Source: Poa pratensis
Taxonomy: Eukaryota; Streptophyta; Magnoliopsida; Poales; Poaceae
Direction: 5' to 3'
Length of the DNA: 64,000 bases
NCBI GenBank assembly: GCA_947311845.1
Contig: CAMZMU010000027.1
Coordinates: 42,372,853-42,436,852 of the forward strand
Within the stretch, counting starts at the first letter, position 1. Each line of letters starts with the position of its first letter. A program made the position numbers and the translations under genes. This document shows, one piece after another, positions 23,026 through 35,289 of this stretch. The notes under the pieces were generated by a model. It was not told the origin of the DNA, ran no database searches, and saw nothing but the letters and a program-made list of their open reading frames with translations.

Positions 23026-24079
23026 AAGCCATAACGGAAGAAAAATGAGCAAACTATGAACTTTTAGGATGTTGTGTACTTGTATGGCCTAAACAGATCC
23101 ACAAATGAAACATGAAATAACACTTTATTAGGCAATATAATGTGTTTAATGCTCCAACTACCTTATTTTTCAATTCTAAATTGGATTTAAAGCAAGATAA
23201 TTTCACATATCAAATCATGAATAAAGAATATTAAATGAACATAAAACAAGCTGTGTTGCGGTCGCGTGACTAGTTCACACTTCAAAGTAACTACAGTGTT
23301 TAGCGCTTTAAAAGGTACTTCAGAGAGAGAGAGTGAAACTAGGATCGCCTCTGGCACTGTGCATGGAGTTGCGGTATGTTGAGCGCCCACAACTTGTACA
23401 AGTTAATAGTTTTCCGGAAAAAAACGCCATGTAAGAATAGTGTCAGCTAATAGAACTAATACAGCAGTGTGTGAAAATGAACATCTCCAAGTACCATTTT
23501 GTGCAGCTGCAAAGCCAATTATCAATTAAGTTCGAAGATATTGTATTATTCTCCATGCTGCTAATGATCATCTGGAGTTCTGGACATAAGTTCAAGAATG
23601 CTACAGACCAACTTAAATGCAATGCCAGGTACTCCAAGATCAACATGTGTGTTACTTTCCATCATATCATTTTTTTCTTTTGGCAGTAAGTGTCATTAAC
23701 CCAGTGCACTCTGTTCATCATCTATGTACAATCATAAACTTTCTGGCATCTACTTCCCCGTAATGGCTTGCTGGTAAGTAAATAATTCAAGTCATAACAA
23801 TCATGGGTTCCACTAAGTGGAATACAGCTCACTTAAGGATATTGCTTCCCCATTTATCTTTTTTACGGGGGCAATCCTACTGTGAATATATGTTAAAAAA
23901 GTAAAACATAGAACAAGATAATAGGATCAGAAATCCAAAGAGTTTAAAAACAAAGAACAACTAAAAGAAAATAATAGAAAGCTAATCTGGAGCTCAGACC
24001 AGGAGCTAAGCCAAGAGCACAAAGATTCACGCTTTTGCTGAAAAACAGAAACTAATAAAAGATTTCCCCCTCATCTCCA
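23026..24079. other. Downstream flank of the At4g18490-like gene
   Basis: No ORF of note. It presumably contains the 3' UTR of the minus-strand gene, but I could not place a polyadenylation site. Confidence 0.35.
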
Positions 24080-27000
24080 TCAAGAAAGAAAAACTATGCT
24101 AAAATAGAAACTGACAAAGGAAATAGAGTGGTAACCTACAGTATCGATGGCGCTAATTTCTTCAAATAAGTGCTTCTTGGATCTCAGGTTGTTGGCGAAT
24201 TTCTGAAGAGCGGACATGTTTTTCTGGTGAAGGAATCACAGATTTAACATGCATGCATGTGAACATACAGTAGTAACATGTGAACTGGTTAGCAGTAGAA
24301 ATAGGATATTTTCTCCTCAAACATTGGGTGGTTTAGTATCAGCAGCATATTGTTGTTAACAATAGCCCGAACTGCTAGTTCTTTAGCTTCTGTGTGTTTC
24401 CTTTTCAGCATAATGCACATCTGCACAATAAGACATGAAATGTGAATAGTTAATTCAGATCGCTTATATGCAACACATATACCCAAGTAGACCAGCTGCC
24501 TCAAAGGTAAAATTAGTGGTTGTTTACCATCAAGAGGGAAGCAGGTAACCATTCTAGTCACTTAGTGAGGTCTTATACAATTCATTTATCTTCGTGAAAT
24601 TGCAACATTACTGATGTTGGATTAAAAGATGCATCTGCACCTTTTGTAAGTTGTAACTGTTGAGAATATTATATCTCCACTTCCTATCAGATCGGTCTTT
24701 AGGGAAAGTTGGTTGGTAGTAAATTTAGCATGCTAATAAAGTACAACAAGATGTGATAAATTTGAGAAAGAAACTCCTGGAATCTGTCGAAGTGAAGCCG
24801 TAAAGCTCCAAAGCTGTATCAGTTTACAAGATGGAGTGGATAAGCCTCATAACAAACTCAAATTGAGAACCTTCACAGCTAGTTTGCACTAGTAAAAGAT
24901 TTTAGACAAGGGTAATAAAGCATTGGCAGATTTACTCACATCATCAAGCTCCTTTCTACAAGCCTCAGCTTTATATACATTTCCATCATCTTCTAACAGT
25001 GCAGGCAACTCTAGGTCTGAAATGTCCCCCATCTCACATGGTGTTGTTGAAGAAACCACATTATCCATGCGAGTTTTCGGAGTTCCACTTAGAACCTAAG
25101 CAGAGGAATCAAGAAAAGGATAACTGGATAAGTAACAGCTGCATATTACTTCCAGTTCCAAACATAAGTCGCTCATTTGCTTATATCTGCAATTTTCGTC
25201 TTGTAGAATTGCCACTCTATGGTTTCTAGTTATGGAAACTGGAAGCCCCAAGCGGCCTCCTGCTCAATGGAAAAAGAGACTTGATTCTTATACTACCTTA
25301 TTGGCATATAGGCATAAAAATCTAATGTGACAGAAGAATTTCATGACAAATCTGCTTATATTGTTTTTCCTTCAGATCAAGAAACTTGATATTCACTAAT
25401 AATCAACTTTAAGAATGTTTGACCATGTAGCACAACAACCTTTGGAACTGATACTAATAGAACAAATATACATGTGAATCTCAGAAATATTCAAGACACT
25501 TACTATTTTATTCCCCGGCTCTGGAACAGTTTGTGGTGATTTTCTACACAATAAATAGCAAAATTTGTTACTTCCAATAAGAAGTGTAGTCTTAAGATAC
25601 ATTGTATCTATTAAATGCAGTCCAACCAACAACCTCACAGCTGGAGATCTCATGATGCGTTTAAGAGCAGCAGGGGCTTTTGTATCTGGAATTGATTCCT
25701 GAGAAGGGAGGTTTACAGCATGAATACAAGTACACACAATTAAAAGCAGATAGTTGTTTTACTATAGAACACAGATAAGAGATAACAAAAATATATATTT
25801 TCTTTTCATTGTTGTTTAGATAATTTATTACAGAGAAAACATATTTTTTGTCCAAGTCCAAATGATTGATACATCCTACAGAATATTAACATGTCAATAA
25901 GTTGAAATCCCACCTAAAAAAATGAAGTTTAAGCTTGAAGACCAACCATAAACTAGCACTCTGGCGCTTGAAATATAATCACATATTCATTATACAGTGC
26001 AATTTCAATTATGTGCATCTAGATAAAGAATTGCACACTGTTAAACTTAGGGTGCTAATATGATCTGCCAGGAGGTATCCTCTGTAGTTGCATGGTAGAT
26101 CGCTTAGCCATGACACATGATCTAACTAGTAGAAACTGAGTTTGGTGTATCAAATGAGGGTACAACAATTTCCGTGCCAACATATTACTGTACACTTTTT
26201 ACATGAAAGTGAAATTTTATATGGTTTCCTCGCATCATGTAATCAGCGAGTACAAACACAATATGCAATTAACCAGTGTAGAAAATAATATGGAGTTGGT
26301 TTGTGTATATCCTCAACAGAAGCTGTGTTGGTTTATATATTGATGTCAATGTCAGTTGTGCAAGGGTTCGTGACTTGCCAAGATGGAGAGAGTCCTAATA
26401 CAACACAATTATATACTTTAACACATTGCAGGAATAAACAATGCAAATCTCCATTTGATAAGAAATGTAACCTGTTGCAATGGTATGAACCACATCCCTC
26501 AGTAGAAGGCATTGGGATAAATCAAGGAAGGAAACAAGCTTTAGCATTAAAAAAATGTGTTTAAAGATATAAAACTGTGTAGAACAAAAAATAGAACCTC
26601 AGGCATATTTTGCCTCATGGACGGGCTACGTGATGCAGGTTTTCCTTCAACAAATGAGTTTGGGATCTTGGATGTTAGTACAGGGGAGCCCTTGCTCCCA
26701 CTCACTTGTACCGAATCTTTCTCCTGAAGCAAGCCAGACACTGGACTTCTAGATCTAGTGCTTGCTTTTAAAACTCTACATTCAGAAAAACAGTTTCAGC
26801 CCCCTTCCATGTAATGTTTCTGGAACAAAAGGAAGATATATTATACCTTGATCCTGCCAGTTGAGAAGTTGTTGGTCTTTTACCATCTTTGGAAGGTGTG
26901 TCTTGTATTATATCAGAGGGTTTGCTACTTTGTAGGAGTACCTGACTTGTTACATTGTTATGCTCAGTGCTATGTACTGCACTGCTTGGAGCATTCAATA

Positions 27001-30000
27001 TGGACGAGTTGCCAGCGTTAAGTGGCTCAAGCCTGAAAAAGATACATGTGTATTTATTAACATGCAGAAGGTCTTACAACAATATTTGTAGAATCTTATA
27101 AGCAATATAAGAGAAGTGGATAAGTCGATATAACTACAAACTTATGATGGGGGTGCTATAGAGAACTTGAAATACCAATTGAAAACTGACAACCATGAGT
27201 AGGCCAAATTTCAAGAGTTATGCCCAAATTTCAAGAGTTATGCCATGTAGGGTTGCAAGGAAGTACATCCGAAGTACACTTGTTAGTTAAAACTGGAGTA
27301 CAATTCGAAGTACACTTGTTAGTTAAAACTGGAGTACAATTCGATTCCGGGTCCATGAGGATCAAGGATCATGCTCTATACAGTAAGTGACTTCTTACTA
27401 TATTGTTACCTCATAAACTATACTATGATTCTAAAAAATGCCGTACAGTAACATATGGAATTTATTTGCTAGCAATGATGTGGAAAGTTGAGAATGATAC
27501 ATTGTTGCACAAAGAGCATTAAGCCACAGTGGTAACTCCACAAAAAATGCATGTGATGCGCAGCATTCAAACAATGCATCGATTCCACCAAAGCCACCAC
27601 ACTTGCGAAAGATATATTAAACCTATTTCAGGCTGTTACACTATCTAGACTAATATTAAAAGACCCAGAGGGCGGAGATTCAGACGATCTGGACCGTACA
27701 ACACGAATATGCTACGGTCCACGAGGCTTCAATGTTTAACGCTAAACACGTTTAGCGCAAACGGAAATCAATCATCAATCAACAGGGGAAAAAACTGCCC
27801 TCCACGACCACTGCCCTGGAACGCCGCAGTTTCCTGCTCTCACGAGTTACGACCCTCAGCGATGCGCCCTCGCCTCCGAGGTCACGACGCCTGCGATCTC
27901 GGCAGCCGCTCATTTCGACGCCCTCAGCCACCGCCCCAGTTCGCTGCCCTCGCCTTCGATCTCGCCCGCAGCCTTCTGCCGCCCCTGAGTTCGCCGCCCT
28001 TGCCTCCAACCTTGCCCGCAGCCTACGAGCTCGGCCGCCGCCCCTGAGTTCGTCGCCCTCGCCGGAGCACCTCCTGCTCCACGCGGTCCCGTCGCCGTCT
28101 TCGGGGCCCTATCCTCCTCCACACTGCCCGGACAACGACGCTGCCCGCCGCCTGCACTTCTCCGCCTGCAATCCCTCCCAAACGGGAAGACGATGCCACC
28201 GCCGCCGAATCGATTTGGATCGACGACGCCGCCACCGCCCAACTGCAGTGGATCGACTGATCGGCACGACCGGCGCCGAACTGCAGTGGATCTCTGCAGC
28301 TGCACTGCACTGCGCTGACCGTATGCATCCATCTGAAACGCTTCTTGCTTCTGAATTTGATTGGTTTTCAAATTCTGAAGGTGTCTCTATTGATCACAAT
28401 CAGAAAATTTTGTTTGTTTTCAGATTCTAAACTATACTGCCACTGTTCAGTGGTCAGAAAATTCAGAGTGGAACGCTGCCGATCACTTCTAGACCGGCCG
28501 GCCGCCGCATCCACGCGCATAATAATGATGGTGTATACTGTATAGTTGCTCTCTGCATATTTTAGCTCCAGCTGTGTAGAATAGCAGCATCGGCAATGAG
28601 CAATCGATGGCTTCGAGAAGAAGAGAGCGTGTATAGTATTTCAGGTGCTAATCACTTCATGTACTAATTTTCCTTACATGTTTCTAGCATCTTCGATTTT
28701 TTTTGTTGATATCTGATCACGTATTTTTCATTTGTTCTTCAGTTTCTTTTCAACCATGGAGGAAGATATTTGGCCAGCCTATGCGTATTTAAATTAGAGT
28801 TTGTTCTTATTTACCTTTTCATGCAATTATCAACTTATTCTTCTACTTTCTGATCAGTACTCATCATATTTGACGCTATAGTTACTTTGATTAGTTCTTG
28901 CAGTAGTTTTAAGTAAGTTATCAGGATTAATGGCAGGTCAAGGTTAGGGGGATATGCCCCCTTATTCTCTATTACATTTACACCCGACACTCAAATTAGA
29001 TGCATGCTCACATGAATTCTTGACAGCACGTAATTCATATCCTGTTATAAGTAGGAAGCTATTTCGTTTATCAGGTGACATCAACTAACCACAGAATTAT
29101 CTTCTTTCTTAGGGATATACTCCCATTTAAAATATATTGACAATTGCTGTCAGAAATAGGCTCCAAAAACGGTTTGGTTATATTCTACCTACAAAACTTA
29201 TACTCCCTGGACAAATTAAGATTTGACTGCTAATCTTCTGTGCATTTTAGTGTATATTTATCTACATGGACAATGGTAGCACCACACCACTTTATCCCTT
29301 TAGTGTCGGCATATTAGACAATTGGTCTTATCTTTTATTGTAGTACTTTTGTTTTTATATGAAAGCTGACATTCTGATTTCTTATTCACTTCCAGGGGCC
29401 ATTGAAAAATTCTTGGGGAATTTTTCGAGGGTTTTATGTATTTCTCACAGGTATTGGCATGTTTCTGTTTATGAGTCTAATTATCTGCAGTGTAGGTGCA
29501 TTATACTTCGTACAAGATGGTGGGGAAATCAATCAGGGACACTCAGTAAATCAGGAATTTTTGTACCAAATCATCAATGGTATATTATTCCCATTTATAT
29601 ACTTGCTGGGATGATATTTGATCACTATGAACTAAACAAACTACTACACTTAAGCTAGAGCCACATATTCGATGGTGGAGTTCTTCCTCAAGTATCCACA
29701 TGAAGTCGACACCAGCAGAAATGGGAACTTTTTTACTACTTGTGTTCATCGTTTGCGCACTTTAAGAGAATTACATTAACATGATATCTCATACACTGAT
29801 GAATACCATCATCAAGGCCGTTGTTCAGTGTCGGGATAGCATTGAAGATGTAAGTGGATTTTTCTTACAATGCATTTCATCATACATCCCCCTTGTAGTT
29901 TCGTGATTATGGTTGATGTTGTGCAATTTATTGATAAGGACCGATTTATCTTTCTAGCCATATTGTTGGATTAGAGAGTACTGTTGTCTAGATTTTGATC

Positions 30001-33000
30001 AAGTGATAATGAGACATTTTTTTGTACCATGAAATGCATTGGTGGAAATTAGATATCACTTTCATTTGTGATTTTGATGGTCTACCAATATTTTTCTGTT
30101 ATAAGTTTACACACCTGGTTGGTTATTTTTCTGATCACTGTTGCATCTTATTCAGTTGAGAATTATGCATGTTTTAGTTATTGTTGATCATCTCGAGCAG
30201 AGTCCATACTGAATCCAAGATGAAGTTTCGTAGCTATATTCATATGTTAGCTTTGAGAAAGACTGATGCAGCGTTTCAGTAAATGTGAGGTAAGATTGGT
30301 GATATTTTGGCGTTAACTAATGTTCTCCTGGCAATACCTTCGTGATGATTTTTTCTTCTGCATGACGAGTACAAGGTTCAGAGAAGTCCAGGTGCCACAA
30401 CATGCTTCCCACCGCATAGGTTGGTCCCTTCCCGCCACTGCAGCATTTGTCTTGGTTTCCACAATAGGAGATGATTCCGTAGTTCGACATAGAAAATTAT
30501 TTACTCTAATGCAGATTACATATTAAACAACTCCTGAAAGTTACAGAAATGTGGTAAGCTCTGTACCGGTAAAGTTATGTAAGAGTCTCTTTGACTTCCA
30601 AGGAATTTTCATACGATTTCAGTTTTCAAGAAGTTTGAAGGCATCAGCTTGGAAAAAATATTGATGCTCCAGACGTCAACAGACTCTTTGTAAGTCTACA
30701 CCATTTTATGCATTTCACTTGTTGTACTCTAAAAATCACCTGCACCATTATATGAATATTTTTTCCATCTTCACAAGAAGAGAAGATATCCGTGCAGCAA
30801 GTGTTTCAAACCACTGACCTTATATCCCTGTTTCATATCCCCCTTTCGGAGCAAGCTGCAGATGAGCTAGTGATTCTGGAGCAGGCGATCTTGGCTAATC
30901 CACTAAATGATGATCCTGATGTTTGGACCTATTCCTGGGGTCCTGATTACAAGGCCAAGAAGTTCTATGATCTGTCCCATGCGCATATGTTGGCACCTGC
31001 AGTCTTTAAGTGGGTTTGGAAATCGGCTTGTGTGATGAAAATTAAGATGTTTGCTTGGCTACTGCTGAATGACAGGCTTAATACGAAAGACATGATGCTA
31101 CGGCGACACTGGAAGGTCACTGAAAATCAGGATTGTGTGTTATGTTGTGCAAGGTCATTTGAGGATAGGATGCACTTGTTTTTCAATTGTCAATTCAGTC
31201 GGAGAGTTTGGAATTACCTCCAGATTGATTGGAGTGGAAGTAACGACATGTTTCAGGCCATTGCTTTGGCTAGGAGGGATTTTGCAAAACCCTTTTTTAT
31301 GGAGGTGGTGGCCACGGCGTGTTGGCATATTTGGTTGCAAAGGAATGGACGCATCTTTCAGTTACAGAGACCTTCCTTTGCTAGCTGGAGAGCTCTTTTT
31401 CTACATGACCTGTCTCTCCTAGGACATAGGATTAAGCGTAAATATCGGGGTGTTTTGATGGTATGGATAGATAGTTTGGTTTAGGGTGTAAGTTTTTCCT
31501 TTTCTCCGTGTATTTATTTGGAACAACTGTTTTTGAGGTTTTGAGTAATAAATTGCTGTGGGGCTTTTGCCTCACAGTCTTAAGGTTCAAAAAAAAATGA
31601 TGGAGCGAGTGATGTATGTATGTATATGTCTGAAATCCAAACATTTATTAATTTGATGATCAGTGCATCTGAGATTGTAATAGACCTTATTCATGTTCTG
31701 AATTAACTTCTCTAACACTTAAATTTTTCGAGTGGTGTAAATCATAAAAATATTGCAGCACAGTTAGTAGATGAAATAATTGGCATATGTATGCTCCCTT
31801 CATAATCTAGCCTGAGCTAACTTGGAACATGAGTTTGCAAGAGGTGTTGTAGTCCCCTTCATAATGTAGCCTGCACTTAGTATTATTAAGAGGGCTCACA
31901 TATATATCCTATTTACTTATAACCAGCTTTTATGAATGGGCAATGAATTTGCACTCTTTAACAAAAAAAATGAATTGGAATGAGAAATATTTGTCAACAT
32001 CTATTTAAAAATTATTTATGATACGTGCATTGCACGTGCACTGTTACTAGTATGTATAAAGACTCAAGTATCCAATAAGCCGTAGGTCCACATTATCTCG
32101 ATCAAAGTTTGTTAAAAGAACCAAGATCAATAGCACTGGGACTTCAGAATGGTTTTCGGTCAGTTCAATGTTAGGTGAGTTTATACAAGGTGGAGCCGCA
32201 AATAAATCTTATGGAACTATGTCACCCAGGTCAGCATCATAATATGAAGAAATAAAGCAGAATTGCGCAAGTAAACATCTGCAGAATAATATTTCAACCT
32301 GGCAGACTGTTCTACAATTTGAAGGGTGATAATTTCTTACCCATGTTTAGCATTCAAGGAGGCGGTCGACAACCCCTGTAATACAGGCTTGCAGTATGGT
32401 TTTGCCGACGTGATTTTAAGTTTTTCAGGTTGTGCATGCTTGTGTTCCCTGCATTTAAGAGCACACTCATTACTAATAATAAAGTGATAGCATTTTATAA
32501 GTACATACTAGCCTGCCAATCTATCTAGTACCTTTTCAAGTCCGTAGAATGTGTATTTGTCTTTTTTATCACGTTATTGGCACCACTTAGTTGATTTAAG
32601 GTAGTTTCTGAAGTTACTTGGGGAGGCCTGCTTGCTTTCATATTTGCAGATTTCAACAGAAGAGAAAAGGTTCCTGATTCATTCACCAATGCAGGTTTGA
32701 CAATTCTGATTTCCCTGCATGAAACGTATTAGAATACTTTCACCTATAAGAAATCCACACAAGACTGCAATACAACTAAGCTTTCAAACAAGTAAAAGCT
32801 CCATTGTCACAAATATTCTATATCGTATTCCCCCATATTCTATATCGTATTCCCTCCCACTAAAGAATGAAAATACCCCTGTTAAAAAATTGTAAATCCA
32901 CATAAGATACCCAACAGAACCATGGGCATTTGCCTTGTGTAAATAATACATGTGTGCTCTTAATCCTATATTACCGATGTTCTGATTCAAGATAGACTGT

Positions 33001-34696
33001 TTCTTGTGAAATAAACAGCAGCACTAGATGGAAGTTTCGTTTTCCTGAGAAAGAAATTTATGTCCAAAACAAACCTCTGCATTGATGAAGAGAGATTCTT
33101 TGGACCTGAAGTCCCTTCAACATTTTTTGTCCCGGATGCTGTCTTCCTTAGAGGCTTCAAAGTGCCCCCCAAAAATTGGGTACCATGGCTTCCTTCATTA
33201 AGGGATGTACTTTCCTCCACCGCCTCATTCTGGTTATTTTGGGGATCTGATTGAGCCACTGATCTTCTAGAGATGTAGGGATTCTCAGTGCTGGTGTTTC
33301 TGGATTGTGAACTAACTTCTTGCTCATTGTTGCTATTCTCCCTTGATATATTAAGTTTACTCAGGTCCACGCAGGAGCTTCCTTACTGTTCTCGGAAACT
33401 GCTTTGGCTTTTGAATGTGTTGGATCTTCAGCAGATACAGCACTGCAAGTAAAACTATGTGAAGAATTGTTACCAGTTGGTTTTGTTGGGTGTGCCTCAT
33501 TAGAGTGCTCTCCAAGCATATCATCCGACACCATGTCTACTTTAAGCTGTTCCACTCTTGCAGGATTGGTGCTGAAAATAAGGATGCATTTGGTTAGATG
33601 ACTCAGCAGCATTAATATTTGAAGTCAGCCGACTGGCATTCGTTACATTTTCCTACCTTGTCAAATGAGTAGGCTTGAAAGTGCAAGCATCATGTGTTTG
33701 TGTTTGTTCCTTACTCTTATTATCTTCAGGAACATCAGTGCCCTTGTCTGGAATACCTCTCTGTGGATCCTTATTACCCTCTGAAGAGATGGGGTCGGTT
33801 TTTTCTGTAATTTTACTCTTACCATTCTCCTCAAAGCCCAACTTCGTGTCAAGATTGAACTGGCCCAGACTTCAAGGAAACGAAATGAAATAAAATTAAC
33901 TGCATGAAGTTTATGACAAGAACATTTACCAGTCTTCACCAGCCAGTGTAACTTACTCATTAAAATCAAAGGAAAAGGAGAAGTTGTCTTTTTCAGTTTC
34001 TTTTTTCCCTTCAGAAAGATCATTGCCATTTGAACTGCTGTGCTTCGATTTTTTCTTGAGAGGACTAGAGAAATCAAGATCAGACATGCCCATTTTAAAT
34101 GATGATATTTTGTCAAAGGCTCCATCAAGTCCAAAATCATCGCTGGACAAAGAAAGAGACTGTCACCATCAAAATGAACAGTACATAGTAAATAATTCCC
34201 ATTTGGTTGCATTAAATATTCCAAGCCTAATACTCACAGGTTGTCAAAGCTAAACTTCTTGCTATTCTTCGGAACTGACTCCACATCAAAGTCAATTGTG
34301 TCTTTTCCTGATTTTGGTACCTTCCAGGACGAAAGAAAATCATTGCCAAAGTCTTCATCTGCCAACAAAAATCATGAATACACCAGGTTAAACTGGTACA
34401 ATTCTAAAAAGACATTTTCTAAATCTACCGCACAGATTTAAAAAACACAGCTCATGTACCATAGATTTAATTTCTTGCAGGTAAGCAGGAGGCAATTACA
34501 ATGGACATGACTTGTCAGTATCATCAGAAACACTCCTTTTACTAGTATCAGATAAGTTTGACAACAGTGCAGCATAAACAAAGGAGGAAGGTGCACTGAT
34601 GACCTACTATCGTATCAATAACAAATACATACCAAGGGATGAACTTATATTTTTAGCATTCGCATTAGAGGCAGCTCTTTTTCGTGATTCGTCCAT
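24080..34696 (-). CDS. At4g18490-like protein of unknown function, 14 coding exons
   Basis: Exons in reading order: 34696-34633, 34358-34238, 34142-33957, 33869-33657, 33571-33075, 32714-32532, 32448-32341, 27032-26847, 26775-26598, 25698-25634, 25543-25504, 25095-24940, 24420-24310, 24217-24080. All junctions except the last are GT-AG, and phases agree throughout except in the 33571-33075 exon, which is one base short. That exon reads [12 protein letters not shown] in one frame and [10 protein letters not shown] in the next, near 33375. The restored length would be about 748 residues. N-terminal motifs [25 protein letters not shown] and FSFSFDFN match, from memory, Arabidopsis At4g18490 (uncharacterized). 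The middle is Ser-rich and probably disordered. The C-terminus ([39 protein letters not shown]) is predicted helical. The final intron is AT-AC, and the 5.3-kb intron between 32341 and 27032 holds a Helitron. The last exon might instead be spliced at 24139. Confidence 0.8.
24218..24309 (-). other. Candidate U12-type AT-AC intron
   Basis: On the minus strand the intron starts ATATCCTATT, one base from the minor-class consensus ATATCCTT, and ends AAAAAC before ATGTCC. A branch-site match TTCCTTCAC (24235-24227) puts the branch A about 10 bases from the AC end. No usable GT donor exists between the conserved HPMFEEK and the next in-frame stop. Joining the exons this way keeps phase 0 and gives [17 protein letters not shown]. 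Confidence 0.75.
27208..27343. repeat. Two short tandem duplications in the Helitron-bearing intron
   Basis: AAATTTCAAGAGTTATGCC occurs twice near 27207-27244. A unit of about 36 bases starting CGAAGTACACTTGTTAGTT occurs twice (about 27269-27343). Confidence 0.85.
27644..32050 (+). mobile_element. Helitron, 4.4 kb, non-autonomous, inserted in an intron
   Basis: The 5' end is TCTAGACTAATATTAAAAG after a host A (27643). The 3' end is CTAG (32047-32050) before a host T. Eight or nine bases before CTAG lies a perfect hairpin ACGTGCA-T-TGCACGT (about 32022-32037). There is no terminal inverted repeat or target duplication, as expected for Helitrons. No Rep or helicase coding sequence was found. 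It contains a GC-rich 5' block (27760-28330, with GCCCTCGCC-like motifs), a hydrophobic ORF (29402-29614, [21 protein letters not shown]) of unknown origin, and a nested LINE fragment. Confidence 0.88.
30780..31597 (+). mobile_element. 5'-truncated LINE fragment (zf-RVT) inside the Helitron
   Basis: The open frame (about 30792-31484) contains [20 protein letters not shown] and the zf-RVT domain: [50 protein letters not shown]. It ends at a natural stop, followed by AATAAA-like sequence and an A-run at 31589-31597. No RT core is present. Confidence 0.8.
32817..32860. repeat. Short tandem duplication of ATTCTATATCGTATTCCC
   Basis: Two copies of about 21 bases lie in an intron of the At4g18490-like gene. 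Confidence 0.8.
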
Positions 34697-34714
34697 AATG
34701 CCTACAAATGTGGA
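34633..34714 (-). other. First coding exon with start codon of the At4g18490-like gene
   Basis: The acceptor GCATGCAG precedes TCCACATTTGTAGGCATT and then ATG at 34696 ([16 protein letters not shown]). The donor is GTATGT at 34632-34627. The start is chosen because it opens the frame running into [13 protein letters not shown]. Confidence 0.75.
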
Positions 34715-35289
34715 CTGCATGCAGAAGGAAAACAGAAATATATTAGGAAACACCAAAGACACCGAGTGGAAGAGAAACCATGCATGCCAATATTCTTAAT
34801 ATTCTGAATCACTAGAAATATATGTGTCCAAATATCCAAATATTCCCCGGAAAAAACGAAAATGTCCAAATATATGTGTAGTGATATTAATAATTATACT
34901 AGTGTCATATTAGGAATAGGTCAATTCATATATATTTCCACCACTATGCTTAACAGGAAACAAAACACATGTGAAATATGCAGCATGTAAATCCCCAGAA
35001 AATATAATTAAAGAAAACATGAAAGGGTCTATTGACTGAAGATCAAATGTTCAATAAACCCTAGCTCTCTCTGGGTAATACTTCCATTCAGGCAACATTA
35101 CCTAGATTTAAGCAATAAAACCTAAATACTCATGTTTCCAGACACAACAGGCAACCTCACCAAGCACTCGAACACAGATATTAATGGGTAGGAGCTGATC
35201 AAAGATCTAGAGAGCAGCGAGGATGGGAAACATGACCAGCAGATATAGGCACACACACTCGACATCAACAAATAAAGTTCATGCCATTC

